Shown piece by piece: positions 7,498-15,291 of a DNA stretch of 42,621 nucleotides. This stretch comes from an uncultured Bacteroidales bacterium (GTDB taxonomy: Bacteria > Bacteroidota > Bacteroidia > Bacteroidales > WCHB1-69), in assembly GCA_946413585.1 (NCBI GenBank), contig CAMKLG010000025.1, positions 1 to 42,621 of the forward strand. The letters are read 5' to 3'. The position numbers were made by a program, and so were the translations under genes. A model generated the notes under the pieces. The model ran no database searches and was not told where the DNA came from. It worked only from the letters and a program-made list of their open reading frames with translations. Within the stretch, counting starts at the first letter, position 1. Every line of letters begins with the position of its first letter.

Positions 7498-7552
7498 ACT
7501 TTGAACTTTGACTTTGACTTTGAACTTTGACAGAGCATAGTTCAAAGTTCAA
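7498..7552. repeat. ACTTTG(A) tandem repeat with 11-bp hairpin between pyrB and pyrI
   Basis: Five units of ACTTTGA or ACTTTG (7498-7530) are followed by an inverted copy, so that TTGAACTTTGA (7520-7530) pairs with 7542-7552 across an 11-nt loop. In the message this hairpin lies between the pyrB stop and the pyrI start, where it could affect relative expression or mRNA stability. That role is inference. Confidence 0.75.
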
Positions 7553-7558
7553 TGTTTA

Positions 7559-8482
7559 TTAATATATACCCAACAGTTTCAGGATCAACGCCATGCGGAC
7601 GTACATACCGTTTTTAGCTTGTTGGAAATACTGGGCGCGGGGGTCTTCATCAACTTCGGTGCTGATCTCGTTCACGCGAGGCAGCGGGTGCAGGATGTAA
7701 GTGTCGGGACGTGCGTATGACATTTTCTCTTTGTCGAGGATGAATCTGTCTTTCAAGCGGATATAGTCCTCTTCGTTGAAGAAACGCTCGCGTTGCACGC
7801 GGGTCATGTAGAGGAAGTCGAGCTGGTTCATGTAGGGTTCCATCTGATCGACCTCTTCGAAGGGGATGCCTTTCTTGCGGACCACTTCTTCGCGGATGTA
7901 CTCCGGAACGCGCAGTTCCTCGGGGGAGATGAAGACGAAGCGGACTCCTTCGTAATTGCTGAGGAATTTGACGAGAGAATGGACGGTGCGGCCGAACTTC
8001 AGGTCACCGCAGAAACCGTAGGTTTTGTTTTCCACATTGCCACGCAGACGCTCGATCGTCAGGATGTCGGTGAGCGTTTGGGTAGGGTGTTGGTGGCCGC
8101 CGTCTCCGGCGTTGATCAGCGGCATGTGGATGTAGTGGCTGGCCAAGCGGGGTGCGCCCTCCTTGGGGTGACGCATAGCCGCGATGTCGGCGTAGCATTC
8201 CACGGTGCGCAGCGTGTCAGCGATGCTCTCACCCTTCGCAGTGGATGAGGAAGCGGCCTCGGAAAAACCGATGACCTGACCGCCTAAACGCAGCATGGCC
8301 GTCTCAAAGCTCAAACGCGTACGCGTGCTCGGTTCATAAAAAAGAGTTGCCAGGATCTTGCCTTCGCAACTCTTGCTGAATTTTTCGGGATTGGCGACGA
8401 TCTGGTGACCCAAATCGAAAATTTCGCGGAATTCTTCGCGCGTGAAATCGGACGGGTCAATCAAACTTCTGTTTTTTAACAT
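7559..8482 (-). CDS. pyrB: Aspartate carbamoyltransferase catalytic chain
   Basis: 307 residues, normal length. Catalyses carbamoyl phosphate plus L-aspartate to N-carbamoyl-aspartate in de novo pyrimidine synthesis. Carbamoyl-phosphate loop [12 protein letters not shown] (about 50-61), the mobile Ser/Lys loop [13 protein letters not shown] (about 133) and HPLPRV (about 267) are all present. The gene is first in a pyrB-pyrI operon, with a promoter-like sequence at 8573-8604 and a leader of about 80 nt. I see no clear attenuator in the leader. Confidence 0.97.
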   Translation of the reverse strand: MLKNRSLIDPSDFTREEFREIFDLGHQIVANPEKFSKSCEGKILATLFYEPSTRTRLSFETAMLRLGGQVIGFSEAASSSTAKGESIADTLRTVECYADIAAMRHPKEGAPRLASHYIHMPLINAGDGGHQHPTQTLTDILTIERLRGNVENKTYGFCGDLKFGRTVHSLVKFLSNYEGVRFVFISPEELRVPEYIREEVVRKKGIPFEEVDQMEPYMNQLDFLYMTRVQRERFFNEEDYIRLKDRFILDKEKMSYARPDTYILHPLPRVNEISTEVDEDPRAQYFQQAKNGMYVRMALILKLLGIY

Positions 8483-8572
8483 AATGGAACCTCCTATATA
8501 TTTAATTAATAACTCTTTCCGTTTTTCTTCTGGCCTTTTCTCCCCCTAAATTTACCTAAACTAATACCAATG

Positions 8573-8604
8573 CAAAAATAGTATTTTTTTTTTTGCATCG
8601 TCAA
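8573..8604 (-). promoter_or_regulatory. Promoter for pyrB-pyrI
   Basis: On the minus strand TATTTTTG (8580-8573) is preceded 21 bp upstream by TTG (8604-8602), matching the Bacteroidota -33/-7 arrangement. The spacer contains a run of eleven A. Confidence 0.65.
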
Positions 8605-8610
8605 GGAAAT

Positions 8611-9420
8611 TTATTTTTCGCCTAAACAAAATATATGTCCTTGATTGTCAATATAATACAATCCTCCTGCATTGACATCGAAATCTTTTATGTGGGGCCA
8701 GGAGAACATAATCGCGGGTTCTCTTAAAGGAGTCTTGTCGGTGGGCATTCTGTAATGAAAAATCTGGCTGTTTTGGTAATAAATGACTCCACCCTTCTCT
8801 AATTGCATGATTTTGATGCCAGCAATGGGGATTTCTTTCTCGAAAGTGCCGAAAAAGTCAAAAAGACAGATGCCTTGCAGCGTGTCCAACAAGGCAATGC
8901 GATGATCGGGAATCACCTGCATGTCTGACGGGTGAAATTCGCTAGGAAAAGTGATATGCGTGCGTGTTAACACATTCAGACTCAGGTCGGTGATGAGCAA
9001 ATCTTGGTTGGCTTCATCGTACAGCACGATTTTGTTGGGGTTGCCCATGGCTGCCAAGCTCACCGTCATCAACGATTTGTCGAATAGGTTCAGCGGACTG
9101 CTGATAGGTGCTAATTCGTTGTTTAGCAGTACGATGTTGCCGCTTTCACGATAGAAGACGAGGATTTTCGAGGCAATGCCAACATCTACGCGCGTGATGT
9201 TGCCCCAAGTTTGGTCGCTGTAGTTCAGATGTCGCTTCCCGTCAGGCGTGAAAAAGTCCAAATGAGTGTCGTAGGTGAGGTAGAGGTTCCCTTGTAGGTC
9301 GGAGGTGACAGATTCATACAAGTTATCCGCAAAGGGTAGGGTTTTATAAGAATAGTGCCGCTCTTGAGCGTTTGCACAACTCAGGGCGACACTAAATAGG
9401 ATAAGAAGGAGTTTCTTCAT
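8611..9420 (-). CDS. Exported hypothetical protein, probable beta-propeller
   Basis: 269 residues with a clear signal peptide (MKKLLLILFSVALSCANAQ). The mature part has repeated short strand-turn units such as SDLQGNLYLTYD, GGVIYYQNSQI and GGLYYIDNQGHIFCLG, spaced as in a six- or seven-blade propeller, but no named motif. It is probably periplasmic or surface-exposed. Its start lies 5 bp after the stop of the FadL-like gene, so the two are likely co-transcribed and may work together. No function can be assigned. Confidence 0.7.
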   Translation of the reverse strand: MKKLLLILFSVALSCANAQERHYSYKTLPFADNLYESVTSDLQGNLYLTYDTHLDFFTPDGKRHLNYSDQTWGNITRVDVGIASKILVFYRESGNIVLLNNELAPISSPLNLFDKSLMTVSLAAMGNPNKIVLYDEANQDLLITDLSLNVLTRTHITFPSEFHPSDMQVIPDHRIALLDTLQGICLFDFFGTFEKEIPIAGIKIMQLEKGGVIYYQNSQIFHYRMPTDKTPLREPAIMFSWPHIKDFDVNAGGLYYIDNQGHIFCLGEK

Positions 9421-9425
9421 TCAAA

Positions 9426-10868
9426 TTAGAACTTGAAGCCGATGGTGGCCACCACATTGTGGGTGTTGGAACTGACGTTGCAGGGTTCTCCAACAGGGTC
9501 GTAAAGCCAGTAGGAATCTTTGTTCATGCGATACACGTAGGCAAAGTCGGCAAAGAAATTCTCGCCACGGAAGCCAAAACCAGCCGAAATGAAATGCGAG
9601 GTGTTGTTGTAGGGAGAATCTGACAATTTGTAAGGGGAGGTCTTGAAACGATAGCCGGCGCGCAACGCAAAACCTTGGGTGACATTCACCTCCGCACCGA
9701 CACGCACGCTATGTGTGGGGCCATATTTTGCGCGGACGATTTCGTTCTCAAAACCGTAGTCGTAGTTGTCGCTATACAGCGTTGCCATACTGTAATCCTG
9801 AAACTCATACTCTGCCGCGATGAATGCACGCTTTTTGATCAGGAAGGAAGTGCTCACATTCGCTTTTAAGGGCGTGGTCAGCGTGAAATTGTTGGCGTTT
9901 TCGTAGCTGTAATCTAAGGCAGGGAAATTCGTGTAAGTGGCGTAAATTTCTCTATAGAGGTTGTCTCTGATTTTCCAATAGTAAGTTGGGGTGTGGAAAG
10001 ATGCTCCAATGCGCACGAAATCAGCAGGTTGGTAGATAAGGCCTAATTTGAGGTTGACACCAGTACCTCTGTTTCGTTGAGTGGTGTAAAGAGTGTAGTC
10101 TTTTACCCCATAGAGATCTTGTGCATTGGCTGGTGATTCGGTATAGGTGGTTTTCTCTGTGAAATCCAGGAACGGGAAGCCAACCGTGGCACCGATATAG
10201 AGTTTGTCGCTGTAGTTGCCGCCAAAAGAGAGAACCATCTCGTTGATGGCACCACTTCTGACCACTAAAGCGTTTTGATCGAGCTCCGCATGGCTGAAGC
10301 GACTGTAGTATTCGTTGTTGGTTCCGGCAAACGTGTCAATCACACTGGTCATCCAGAACAAATATGCGTCGCCTCGTAGGTCTCCGTAAAAAGTGCCGTC
10401 AGCATGGGATACGACAATGTCTGACAAAGAGCTGTTGACTTGGGCTCTGGCGCGATAAGTGCTGTTAAAGTCCATGATGCGGTTAACGCCAAAACCGAAC
10501 TGCCAGGATTTCCAGCTGCTGCCGCGTTTAATACTGCTCGACAACACCATGCCGGCTTGCGGGAAGTTATATTTCACCTTTTGGGCGGAACTCAGATTTC
10601 CGTTGTAGTAAGTGTCTGTATATCCGAATGCAAGCCCAAGCGGGGTGAGGCTTGTCTCATGGCGCTTGTAAAGTCCGATGGAGGCAGGGTTGGTGCTCAG
10701 TGCGGAAAAGTCACCGCCCGTGGCTCCGAATGCACCGCCAGCACCCATGAAACGCGCCGTTCCATAATAGTCGGACTGCGAAAAGGTAAAGGCTTCATAT
10801 TCTCCCTGGGCACTGACCATTCCGATAAAGCCCAATATTGCGATGATGAATGTTGTTATCTTTTTCAT
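9426..10868 (-). CDS. OmpP1/FadL/TodX family outer membrane transport protein
   Basis: 480 residues. Signal peptide MKKITTFIIAILGFIGMVSAQ, then the family N-terminal signature ARFMGAGGAFGATGGDFSAL followed by STNPASIGLYKR. The rest is amphipathic beta-strand sequence ending in the aromatic VVATIGFKF, a usual signal for barrel assembly. FadL-type barrels carry long-chain fatty acids or other hydrophobic molecules across the outer membrane; the substrate here is unknown. It starts just 3' (minus sense) of an 86-bp repeat tract. Confidence 0.85.
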   Translation of the reverse strand: MKKITTFIIAILGFIGMVSAQGEYEAFTFSQSDYYGTARFMGAGGAFGATGGDFSALSTNPASIGLYKRHETSLTPLGLAFGYTDTYYNGNLSSAQKVKYNFPQAGMVLSSSIKRGSSWKSWQFGFGVNRIMDFNSTYRARAQVNSSLSDIVVSHADGTFYGDLRGDAYLFWMTSVIDTFAGTNNEYYSRFSHAELDQNALVVRSGAINEMVLSFGGNYSDKLYIGATVGFPFLDFTEKTTYTESPANAQDLYGVKDYTLYTTQRNRGTGVNLKLGLIYQPADFVRIGASFHTPTYYWKIRDNLYREIYATYTNFPALDYSYENANNFTLTTPLKANVSTSFLIKKRAFIAAEYEFQDYSMATLYSDNYDYGFENEIVRAKYGPTHSVRVGAEVNVTQGFALRAGYRFKTSPYKLSDSPYNNTSHFISAGFGFRGENFFADFAYVYRMNKDSYWLYDPVGEPCNVSSNTHNVVATIGFKF

Positions 10869-10870
10869 TT

Positions 10871-10956
10871 TGGTTTGTTGGTTTGTTGGTTTAGGGTTTA
10901 GGGTTTAGAGTTTAGGGTTTAAGGTTTAGGGTTTAAGGTTTAGGGTTTAAGGTTTT
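10871..10956. repeat. Telomere-like GGGTTTA heptamer array, ten units plus flanking octamers
   Basis: After GGTTTGTT octamers, ten contiguous heptamers (GGGTTTA, AGGTTTA, GAGTTTA, TGGTTTA) fill 10887-10956. The array lies between the lipoprotein stop and the FadL-like start. It resembles plant telomeric TTTAGGG only in sequence; the setting is intergenic. Confidence 0.9.
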
Positions 10957-10979
10957 AGATTCGGTATTCCGTAGTAATA

Positions 10980-10998
10980 ATTATGAATTATGAATTAT
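10980..10998. repeat. ATTATGA heptamer remnant at the lipoprotein stop codon
   Basis: Two exact ATTATGA units (10980-10993) and a partial third; the stop codon of the lipoprotein gene (10995-10997, minus) lies in the third. Confidence 0.6.
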
Positions 10999-12674
10999 CT
11001 TCTGCCGCTGTAGTGGGAGCCGCCGCCACCGCCGCCGCGAGAATAGCTGGAACTGCTGTGAGAGGAACCACTGTAGGAGGATCGGCTGCTGGATGGGGAA
11101 CTGTAGCTGGAACGGCTGCTGCTACTGCTTGAAGGACGGCTGCTCGACGGAGAACTGTAGGAAGAACGGCTACTATTGCTTGAAGAACGACTGCTTGACG
11201 GGGAACTGTAAGAAGGACGACTGCTAGAACTGCTTGAAGGTCTGGAATTTGCAGGCGTGCTGGATGGTCTGGATGAAGTGGAAGGTGTCGTTCTCGGCGT
11301 AGAGGTTTGTCTGGGAGCAGTGGTCGTTGTTCTGCTTGTTCCCGTTGTTGTGGAAGATGGTCTTGTCGTCGTTCTGCTGTTGTTGGTGGTAGTAGTGGGC
11401 ACAGTTCTGGTTACTGTCCTGGTTGTGGTCGAAGATGGTCTTGTCGAAGAAGCGGGGCTTGTTGTGGAGGGCGTTACCACAGTGCGGGTGACGGTGCGGG
11501 GAGCAACAGGGGTTGCAGGCTTATTGGCCGTTTGTGTAGTGACATTCGTTCTCGTGGAAGTGACGGTTGTGGGAGTCTTTGAAACAGTGGCATTCGAGTT
11601 GGAGCTGGGGTTCGTTCCGGTGCCGGTTCCGGTGCCAGTGCTGACAGTCCCTGTAGTGACGGGCTGTTTGCTCATGGGAGTCGTCGTGGTCGGAGTCTCT
11701 TTGACGTTAAGCTGCGTGGCAGTATTGCTCTTGGGCGTGACATTCGTTGCAGGACGGATGGAAGAGCTGTTGTTAGCACTTCCTATGCCAGTGGTTCCTG
11801 CGAGGTTGTCATAACGTTGGTTGAAAGCGGTGGGCGAGGAAGAGTAGTAGTTGTTGGTTTCGCCGTTGCCATAACCACCTGCTAAAGAACCATTTGAGTT
11901 GTTCGGGTCAGGAAGGTCAGGTCGTCTGTTGCCGTTGCCGCCGTTGCCCACAGAAGGTCCGAGGTTGTTGCGGTGACCATAGTAGTAGCTATGGTTCGGG
12001 TCGTGGTTGTTGTGATACCAGTCGATGGGCATCGGGCCATGAGGAGGTCTCGGGCAGTAAGGATCCCAAACGTAGTAGGGGTAAGGGCGGTACCAGCCCC
12101 AGCCGTAGTTGAAACCGCAGCTATACCATGCGGGACCGTAGTAGTAAGGACGATAGTAATAGTTCGGCCACCACCAATTGTAGCCCATGTAGATGCTTAT
12201 TCCCCAACTGGCAGGACAGTAATCATACCAATACAAGTTGGTGAAAAAGGGGTCGTAGTAGCCCCAACCCACGTAAACATCGGTGTGGAAACGACGGATG
12301 CGGGAGGTATAGCTGTAATCGTAGTAATCGTCAGGGTCATACGTATAAGTGCCGGATGAACCTCCGACAGCCGCACGAGTGGCCGTCGAGTCATCCACCA
12401 CTTCCATGTAAGTGGTGATTACTGGCTCGCTGCTACCCGGATAATAGGTTAAGGTGCGCAGCAGATTGCCGTTCTCATCCGTTTCATAAATGATGGAATC
12501 GGCCTCTACGGTCGCGTTCTGTGCCGTCATGTTTGCGGCGGTTGGGGTTGCGGATTTGGCACTTTTTTCCTCCGTCGATGAGTAAATGTCATCGTAGTAG
12601 GCAAAATTTGCTGTCGAACAAGCTGCCAGTAAGCAAGTTATGGCACTTAGGACGATTAAAATTTGTTTCTTCAT
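10995..12674 (-). CDS. Low-complexity lipoprotein with aromatic/Gly-rich middle and Ser/Thr/Arg-rich tail
   Basis: 559 residues from the ATG at 12674, chosen because AAGGAGG sits at 12686-12680 and the protein then starts as a lipoprotein (MKKQILIVLSAITCLLAACS; lipobox LAAC). Residues about 130-245 are very rich in Tyr, Trp, Gly and Pro. From about 290 to the end the chain is almost only Ser, Thr, Arg, Pro and Asn, with repeats such as SSRPSYSSPSSS and a final Gly-rich GGGGGG. Such tails are disordered and Ser/Thr-rich enough to be O-glycosylated, as Bacteroidota do with periplasmic and surface proteins. No enzymatic domain is visible. The DNA of the tail is itself repetitive, so length may vary between strains. 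Confidence 0.75.
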   Translation of the reverse strand: MKKQILIVLSAITCLLAACSTANFAYYDDIYSSTEEKSAKSATPTAANMTAQNATVEADSIIYETDENGNLLRTLTYYPGSSEPVITTYMEVVDDSTATRAAVGGSSGTYTYDPDDYYDYSYTSRIRRFHTDVYVGWGYYDPFFTNLYWYDYCPASWGISIYMGYNWWWPNYYYRPYYYGPAWYSCGFNYGWGWYRPYPYYVWDPYCPRPPHGPMPIDWYHNNHDPNHSYYYGHRNNLGPSVGNGGNGNRRPDLPDPNNSNGSLAGGYGNGETNNYYSSSPTAFNQRYDNLAGTTGIGSANNSSSIRPATNVTPKSNTATQLNVKETPTTTTPMSKQPVTTGTVSTGTGTGTGTNPSSNSNATVSKTPTTVTSTRTNVTTQTANKPATPVAPRTVTRTVVTPSTTSPASSTRPSSTTTRTVTRTVPTTTTNNSRTTTRPSSTTTGTSRTTTTAPRQTSTPRTTPSTSSRPSSTPANSRPSSSSSSRPSYSSPSSSRSSSNSSRSSYSSPSSSRPSSSSSSRSSYSSPSSSRSSYSGSSHSSSSYSRGGGGGGSHYSGRR

Positions 12675-12700
12675 AGTGTCCTCCTTATCTCTTATTTTAT

Positions 12701-12739
12701 TATTTTTGCGGTTCAATTTTTTATTAGACGGCAAAAGTA
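12701..12739. promoter_or_regulatory. Divergent -7 boxes between lipoprotein gene and proS
   Basis: Plus strand TATTTTTG at 12701-12708 could serve proS (leader about 54 nt). Minus strand TACTTTTG at 12739-12732 could serve the lipoprotein. The two boxes cross over each other, so the two transcripts may interfere. Confidence 0.5.
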
Positions 12740-12768
12740 CGAAAAAGTTAATATAGTAAAGAAATTTT

Positions 12769-14244
12769 ATGGCTAAAAATTTTTGTTCAAGAGAAGAAAA
12801 TTATTCGCAGTGGTATAATGACATTGTGAAAAAGGCTGATTTAGCGGAGAATTCATCTGTGCGCGGATGTATGGTGATTAAACCCTATGGTTATGCCATC
12901 TGGGAAAAAATGCAGCGTCAACTGGACCAAATGTTTAAGGATACGGGCCACTCCAACGCTTATTTCCCGATTTTTATTCCGAAATCCTTCTTCAGCCGCG
13001 AGGCGAGCCACGTGGAGGGTTTTGCGAAAGAGTGCGCCGTGGTGACCCACTATCGTCTGAAAAATGATCCTAACGGCGGTGGCGTTGTCGTCGATCCCGA
13101 CGCAAAACTGGAAGAAGAGCTCATCGTGCGCCCGACTTCCGAAACCATCATCTGGGATACATACAAAAACTGGATTCAATCTTACCGCGACCTGCCCATC
13201 CTTTGTAACCAGTGGGCGAATGTGGTACGTTGGGAGATGCGCACCCGCCTCTTCCTCCGCACGGCCGAGTTCTTGTGGCAAGAGGGTCACACCGCTCACG
13301 CCACCCGCGAAGAAGCTTTGGAAGAAACGGACAAGATGATCCACGTTTATGCTGATTTTGCGGAAAAACACATGGCCATCCCTGTCATCATGGGCGTGAA
13401 ATCCCCGAACGAACGTTTCGGCGGTGCTCTCGACACCTATTGTATCGAAGCTCTCATGCAAGATGGTAAGGCATTGCAGGCAGGTACCTCCCACTTCCTC
13501 GGTCAGAACTTTGCGAAAGCTTTCGATGTGAAATTCCTCAACCAGAAGAACGAGCTCGAATATGTGTGGGCTACTTCTTGGGGTGTCTCTACCCGACTCA
13601 TCGGTGCGCTCATCATGACACACTCCGACGACAACGGACTAGTCTTGCCGCCGGTGTTGGCTCCTATCCAAGTGGTCATCGTTCCGATTTACAAAACCGA
13701 CGAGCAGCGCGAACAGATTGCTGCTAAGGCAGATACGCTCGTGCAACAACTCAAAGCTCTCGGCATTTCCGTGAAGTTCGATAATGACGACACCAAGCGT
13801 TCTGGCTGGAAGTTCAACGAGTACGAACTCAAGGGCGTGCCTGTGCGCGTGGCCATTGGACCGAAAGACATGGAGAACAACGAGGCTGAGGTCGCTCGCC
13901 GCGACACCATGGAGAAATACAACGTCTCTTTCGATACCCTCGTAGAGCATATCCAAAAACTTTTGGAAGAAATTCAACAGAATTTGTACAACAAGGCGTT
14001 GAAATTCAGAGAAGAACACACTTTCAAGGCTGATACTTGGGACGAATTTGTTGATTTGCTCGACAACAAGCCCGGTTTCGTCTATGCACACTGGGACGGC
14101 ACACCCGAAACCGAAGAGAAAATCAAGGATCTCTGTAAAGCAACCATCCGTTGCATCCCGTTCAACAACCCGAAAGAGGAGGGCAAGTGCATCCTGACCG
14201 GCAAGCCGTCACACGAAAGGGTGTTGTTTGCGAGAGCGTACTAA
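12769..14244 (+). CDS. proS: Prolyl-tRNA synthetase (eukaryote/archaeal-type, ProS type 3)
   Basis: 491 residues, the usual length of the type without an editing insertion. Class II motifs: motif 2 in [20 protein letters not shown] (about 150-170) and motif 3 in [19 protein letters not shown] (about 270-290). An anticodon-binding domain follows ([11 protein letters not shown] onward), then the C-terminal domain typical of this type, ending in Tyr. It attaches proline to tRNA-Pro in the cytosol. mazG follows 14 bp downstream and is probably in the same transcript. Confidence 0.97.
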   Translation: MAKNFCSREENYSQWYNDIVKKADLAENSSVRGCMVIKPYGYAIWEKMQRQLDQMFKDTGHSNAYFPIFIPKSFFSREASHVEGFAKECAVVTHYRLKNDPNGGGVVVDPDAKLEEELIVRPTSETIIWDTYKNWIQSYRDLPILCNQWANVVRWEMRTRLFLRTAEFLWQEGHTAHATREEALEETDKMIHVYADFAEKHMAIPVIMGVKSPNERFGGALDTYCIEALMQDGKALQAGTSHFLGQNFAKAFDVKFLNQKNELEYVWATSWGVSTRLIGALIMTHSDDNGLVLPPVLAPIQVVIVPIYKTDEQREQIAAKADTLVQQLKALGISVKFDNDDTKRSGWKFNEYELKGVPVRVAIGPKDMENNEAEVARRDTMEKYNVSFDTLVEHIQKLLEEIQQNLYNKALKFREEHTFKADTWDEFVDLLDNKPGFVYAHWDGTPETEEKIKDLCKATIRCIPFNNPKEEGKCILTGKPSHERVLFARAY

Positions 14245-14258
14245 CATTCAACGTCAAT

Positions 14259-15062
14259 ATGCAACAAACTGACAAATACACCCCCGCCCTTGCGGCATTC
14301 CGGCATCTGCTGGAAATTATGGACGAGTTGCGAGAAAAGTGCCCGTGGGATCGCGAGCAGACTTTTGACACTCTGCGCAATCTCACCGTGGAGGAGACCT
14401 TCGAGTTGGCAGATGCCATCTTGGAGAAAGACTATCCCGATATGTGCAAGGAACTCGGCGACCTATTGCTCCATATCGTCTTCTACTCAAAGATTGCTTC
14501 CGAGCAAAATCTCTTTGAGGTTAAAGATGTGATTAACCAATTGTGTGACAAACTGATACGTCGTCACCCGCACATCTATGGCGAGGTTAAAGCCGACTCC
14601 GCCAACCAAGTGCACGAGAACTGGGAGAAAATCAAACTGCAAACCGAAGGGAACCGCTCCGTTTTGGGCGGCATCCCTTCTGGAATGCCAGCTATCACAA
14701 AAGCCTATCGCATTCAAGACAAAGTCAGCGGTGTCGGCTTCGACTGGGACAACCGTGACCAAGTATGGGATAAGGTACAGGAGGAACTCGGTGAATTGAA
14801 AGCCGAAGTGGATAACCCCAATCCCGACCAAGCCCATATCGAAGAGGAGCTTGGTGACGTGCTCTTCGCAGTTGTCAACTACTCTCGCTTTATCAACGTT
14901 CATCCCGAAGATGCCTTGGAAAAAACCAACCGCAAATTTCTGCGCCGCTTCCAGCTCCTCGAACAATATGTTAAGGCCGACGGACGTTCTCTTACAGATA
15001 TGTCCCTGGCTGAAATGGATGTCTATTGGGAGAAAGCGAAGAAAGAGTTGGCAGGCAGTTAG
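14259..15062 (+). CDS. mazG: Nucleoside triphosphate pyrophosphohydrolase MazG
   Basis: 267 residues from the ATG at 14259; the longer open frame overlaps proS and is not family-like. Two MazG all-alpha domains are visible: CPWDREQTFDTLRNLTVEET with EELGDLL-like KELGDLLLHIVFYS (about 25-80), and GFDWDNRDQVWDKVQEELGE with EEELGDVLFAVVNYSR (about 160-215). The E-E-x-x-E and E-x-x-D metal ligands are kept in both. It hydrolyses NTPs to NMP and pyrophosphate, cleaning aberrant nucleotides or lowering alarmone effects. The stop codon lies inside AGTTAGT heptamers. Confidence 0.93.
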   Translation: MQQTDKYTPALAAFRHLLEIMDELREKCPWDREQTFDTLRNLTVEETFELADAILEKDYPDMCKELGDLLLHIVFYSKIASEQNLFEVKDVINQLCDKLIRRHPHIYGEVKADSANQVHENWEKIKLQTEGNRSVLGGIPSGMPAITKAYRIQDKVSGVGFDWDNRDQVWDKVQEELGELKAEVDNPNPDQAHIEEELGDVLFAVVNYSRFINVHPEDALEKTNRKFLRRFQLLEQYVKADGRSLTDMSLAEMDVYWEKAKKELAGS

Positions 15063-15070
15063 TAGTTAGT
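15057..15070. repeat. AGTTAGT heptamer pair overlapping the mazG stop
   Basis: Two exact AGTTAGT units; the mazG stop TAG is in the first. The same unit recurs at 17240, 30738 and 31681, each time at the end of a plus-strand gene. Confidence 0.7.
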
Positions 15071-15081
15071 AAGGAGAAGGG

Positions 15082-15183
15082 ATTCTGTTATGAACGATGA
15101 CTATATATTAAACTACTTCCTTGAGCAGCCCCGCTAGGGGCAAGAGCATGGTAGCCAGGGGTGAGCGTGGCGAAACCCCTGGG
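15082..15183. repeat. Composite hairpin element, copy 1
   Basis: A leader (ATTCTGTTATGAACG, later CTTCC) is followed by GCCCC-GCTA-GGGGC (15128-15141) and then by a second stem CCAGGGGT/ACCCCTGG (15155-15162/15175-15182). The leader and first hairpin closely match copy 3 at 30788, and the second hairpin matches the layout in copies 2 and 4. Confidence 0.75.
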
Positions 15184-15207
15184 ACGGATGGCGCATGACG
15201 ATGGTTG

Positions 15208-15272
15208 TTGGTCGATGAATATTGGTCGATGAATATTGGTCGATGAATATTGGTCGATGAATGGTCGATGAA
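15208..15272. repeat. 14-bp tandem repeat (TTGGTCGATGAATA), four copies and a partial
   Basis: Copies at 15208, 15222, 15236 and 15250 are near identical; the unit is two heptamers long. A truncated copy (GGTCGATGAA) follows. Candidate ATG codons for the next gene lie within or just after it. Confidence 0.9.
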
Positions 15273-15291
15273 ACGATATAAAACGATGATT

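Noticed and set aside
10887-10956. Telomere or linear replicon end (TTTAGGG repeats)
   Set aside because: The array is internal, only 70 bp, and units vary. The same period with unrelated words is found at other gaps.
11257-11814. Plus-strand open frame rich in Val/Leu opposite the lipoprotein tail
   Set aside because: It is the complement of Ser/Thr-rich coding sequence, has no promoter or plausible start, and the lipoprotein reading has a lipobox and ribosome binding site.
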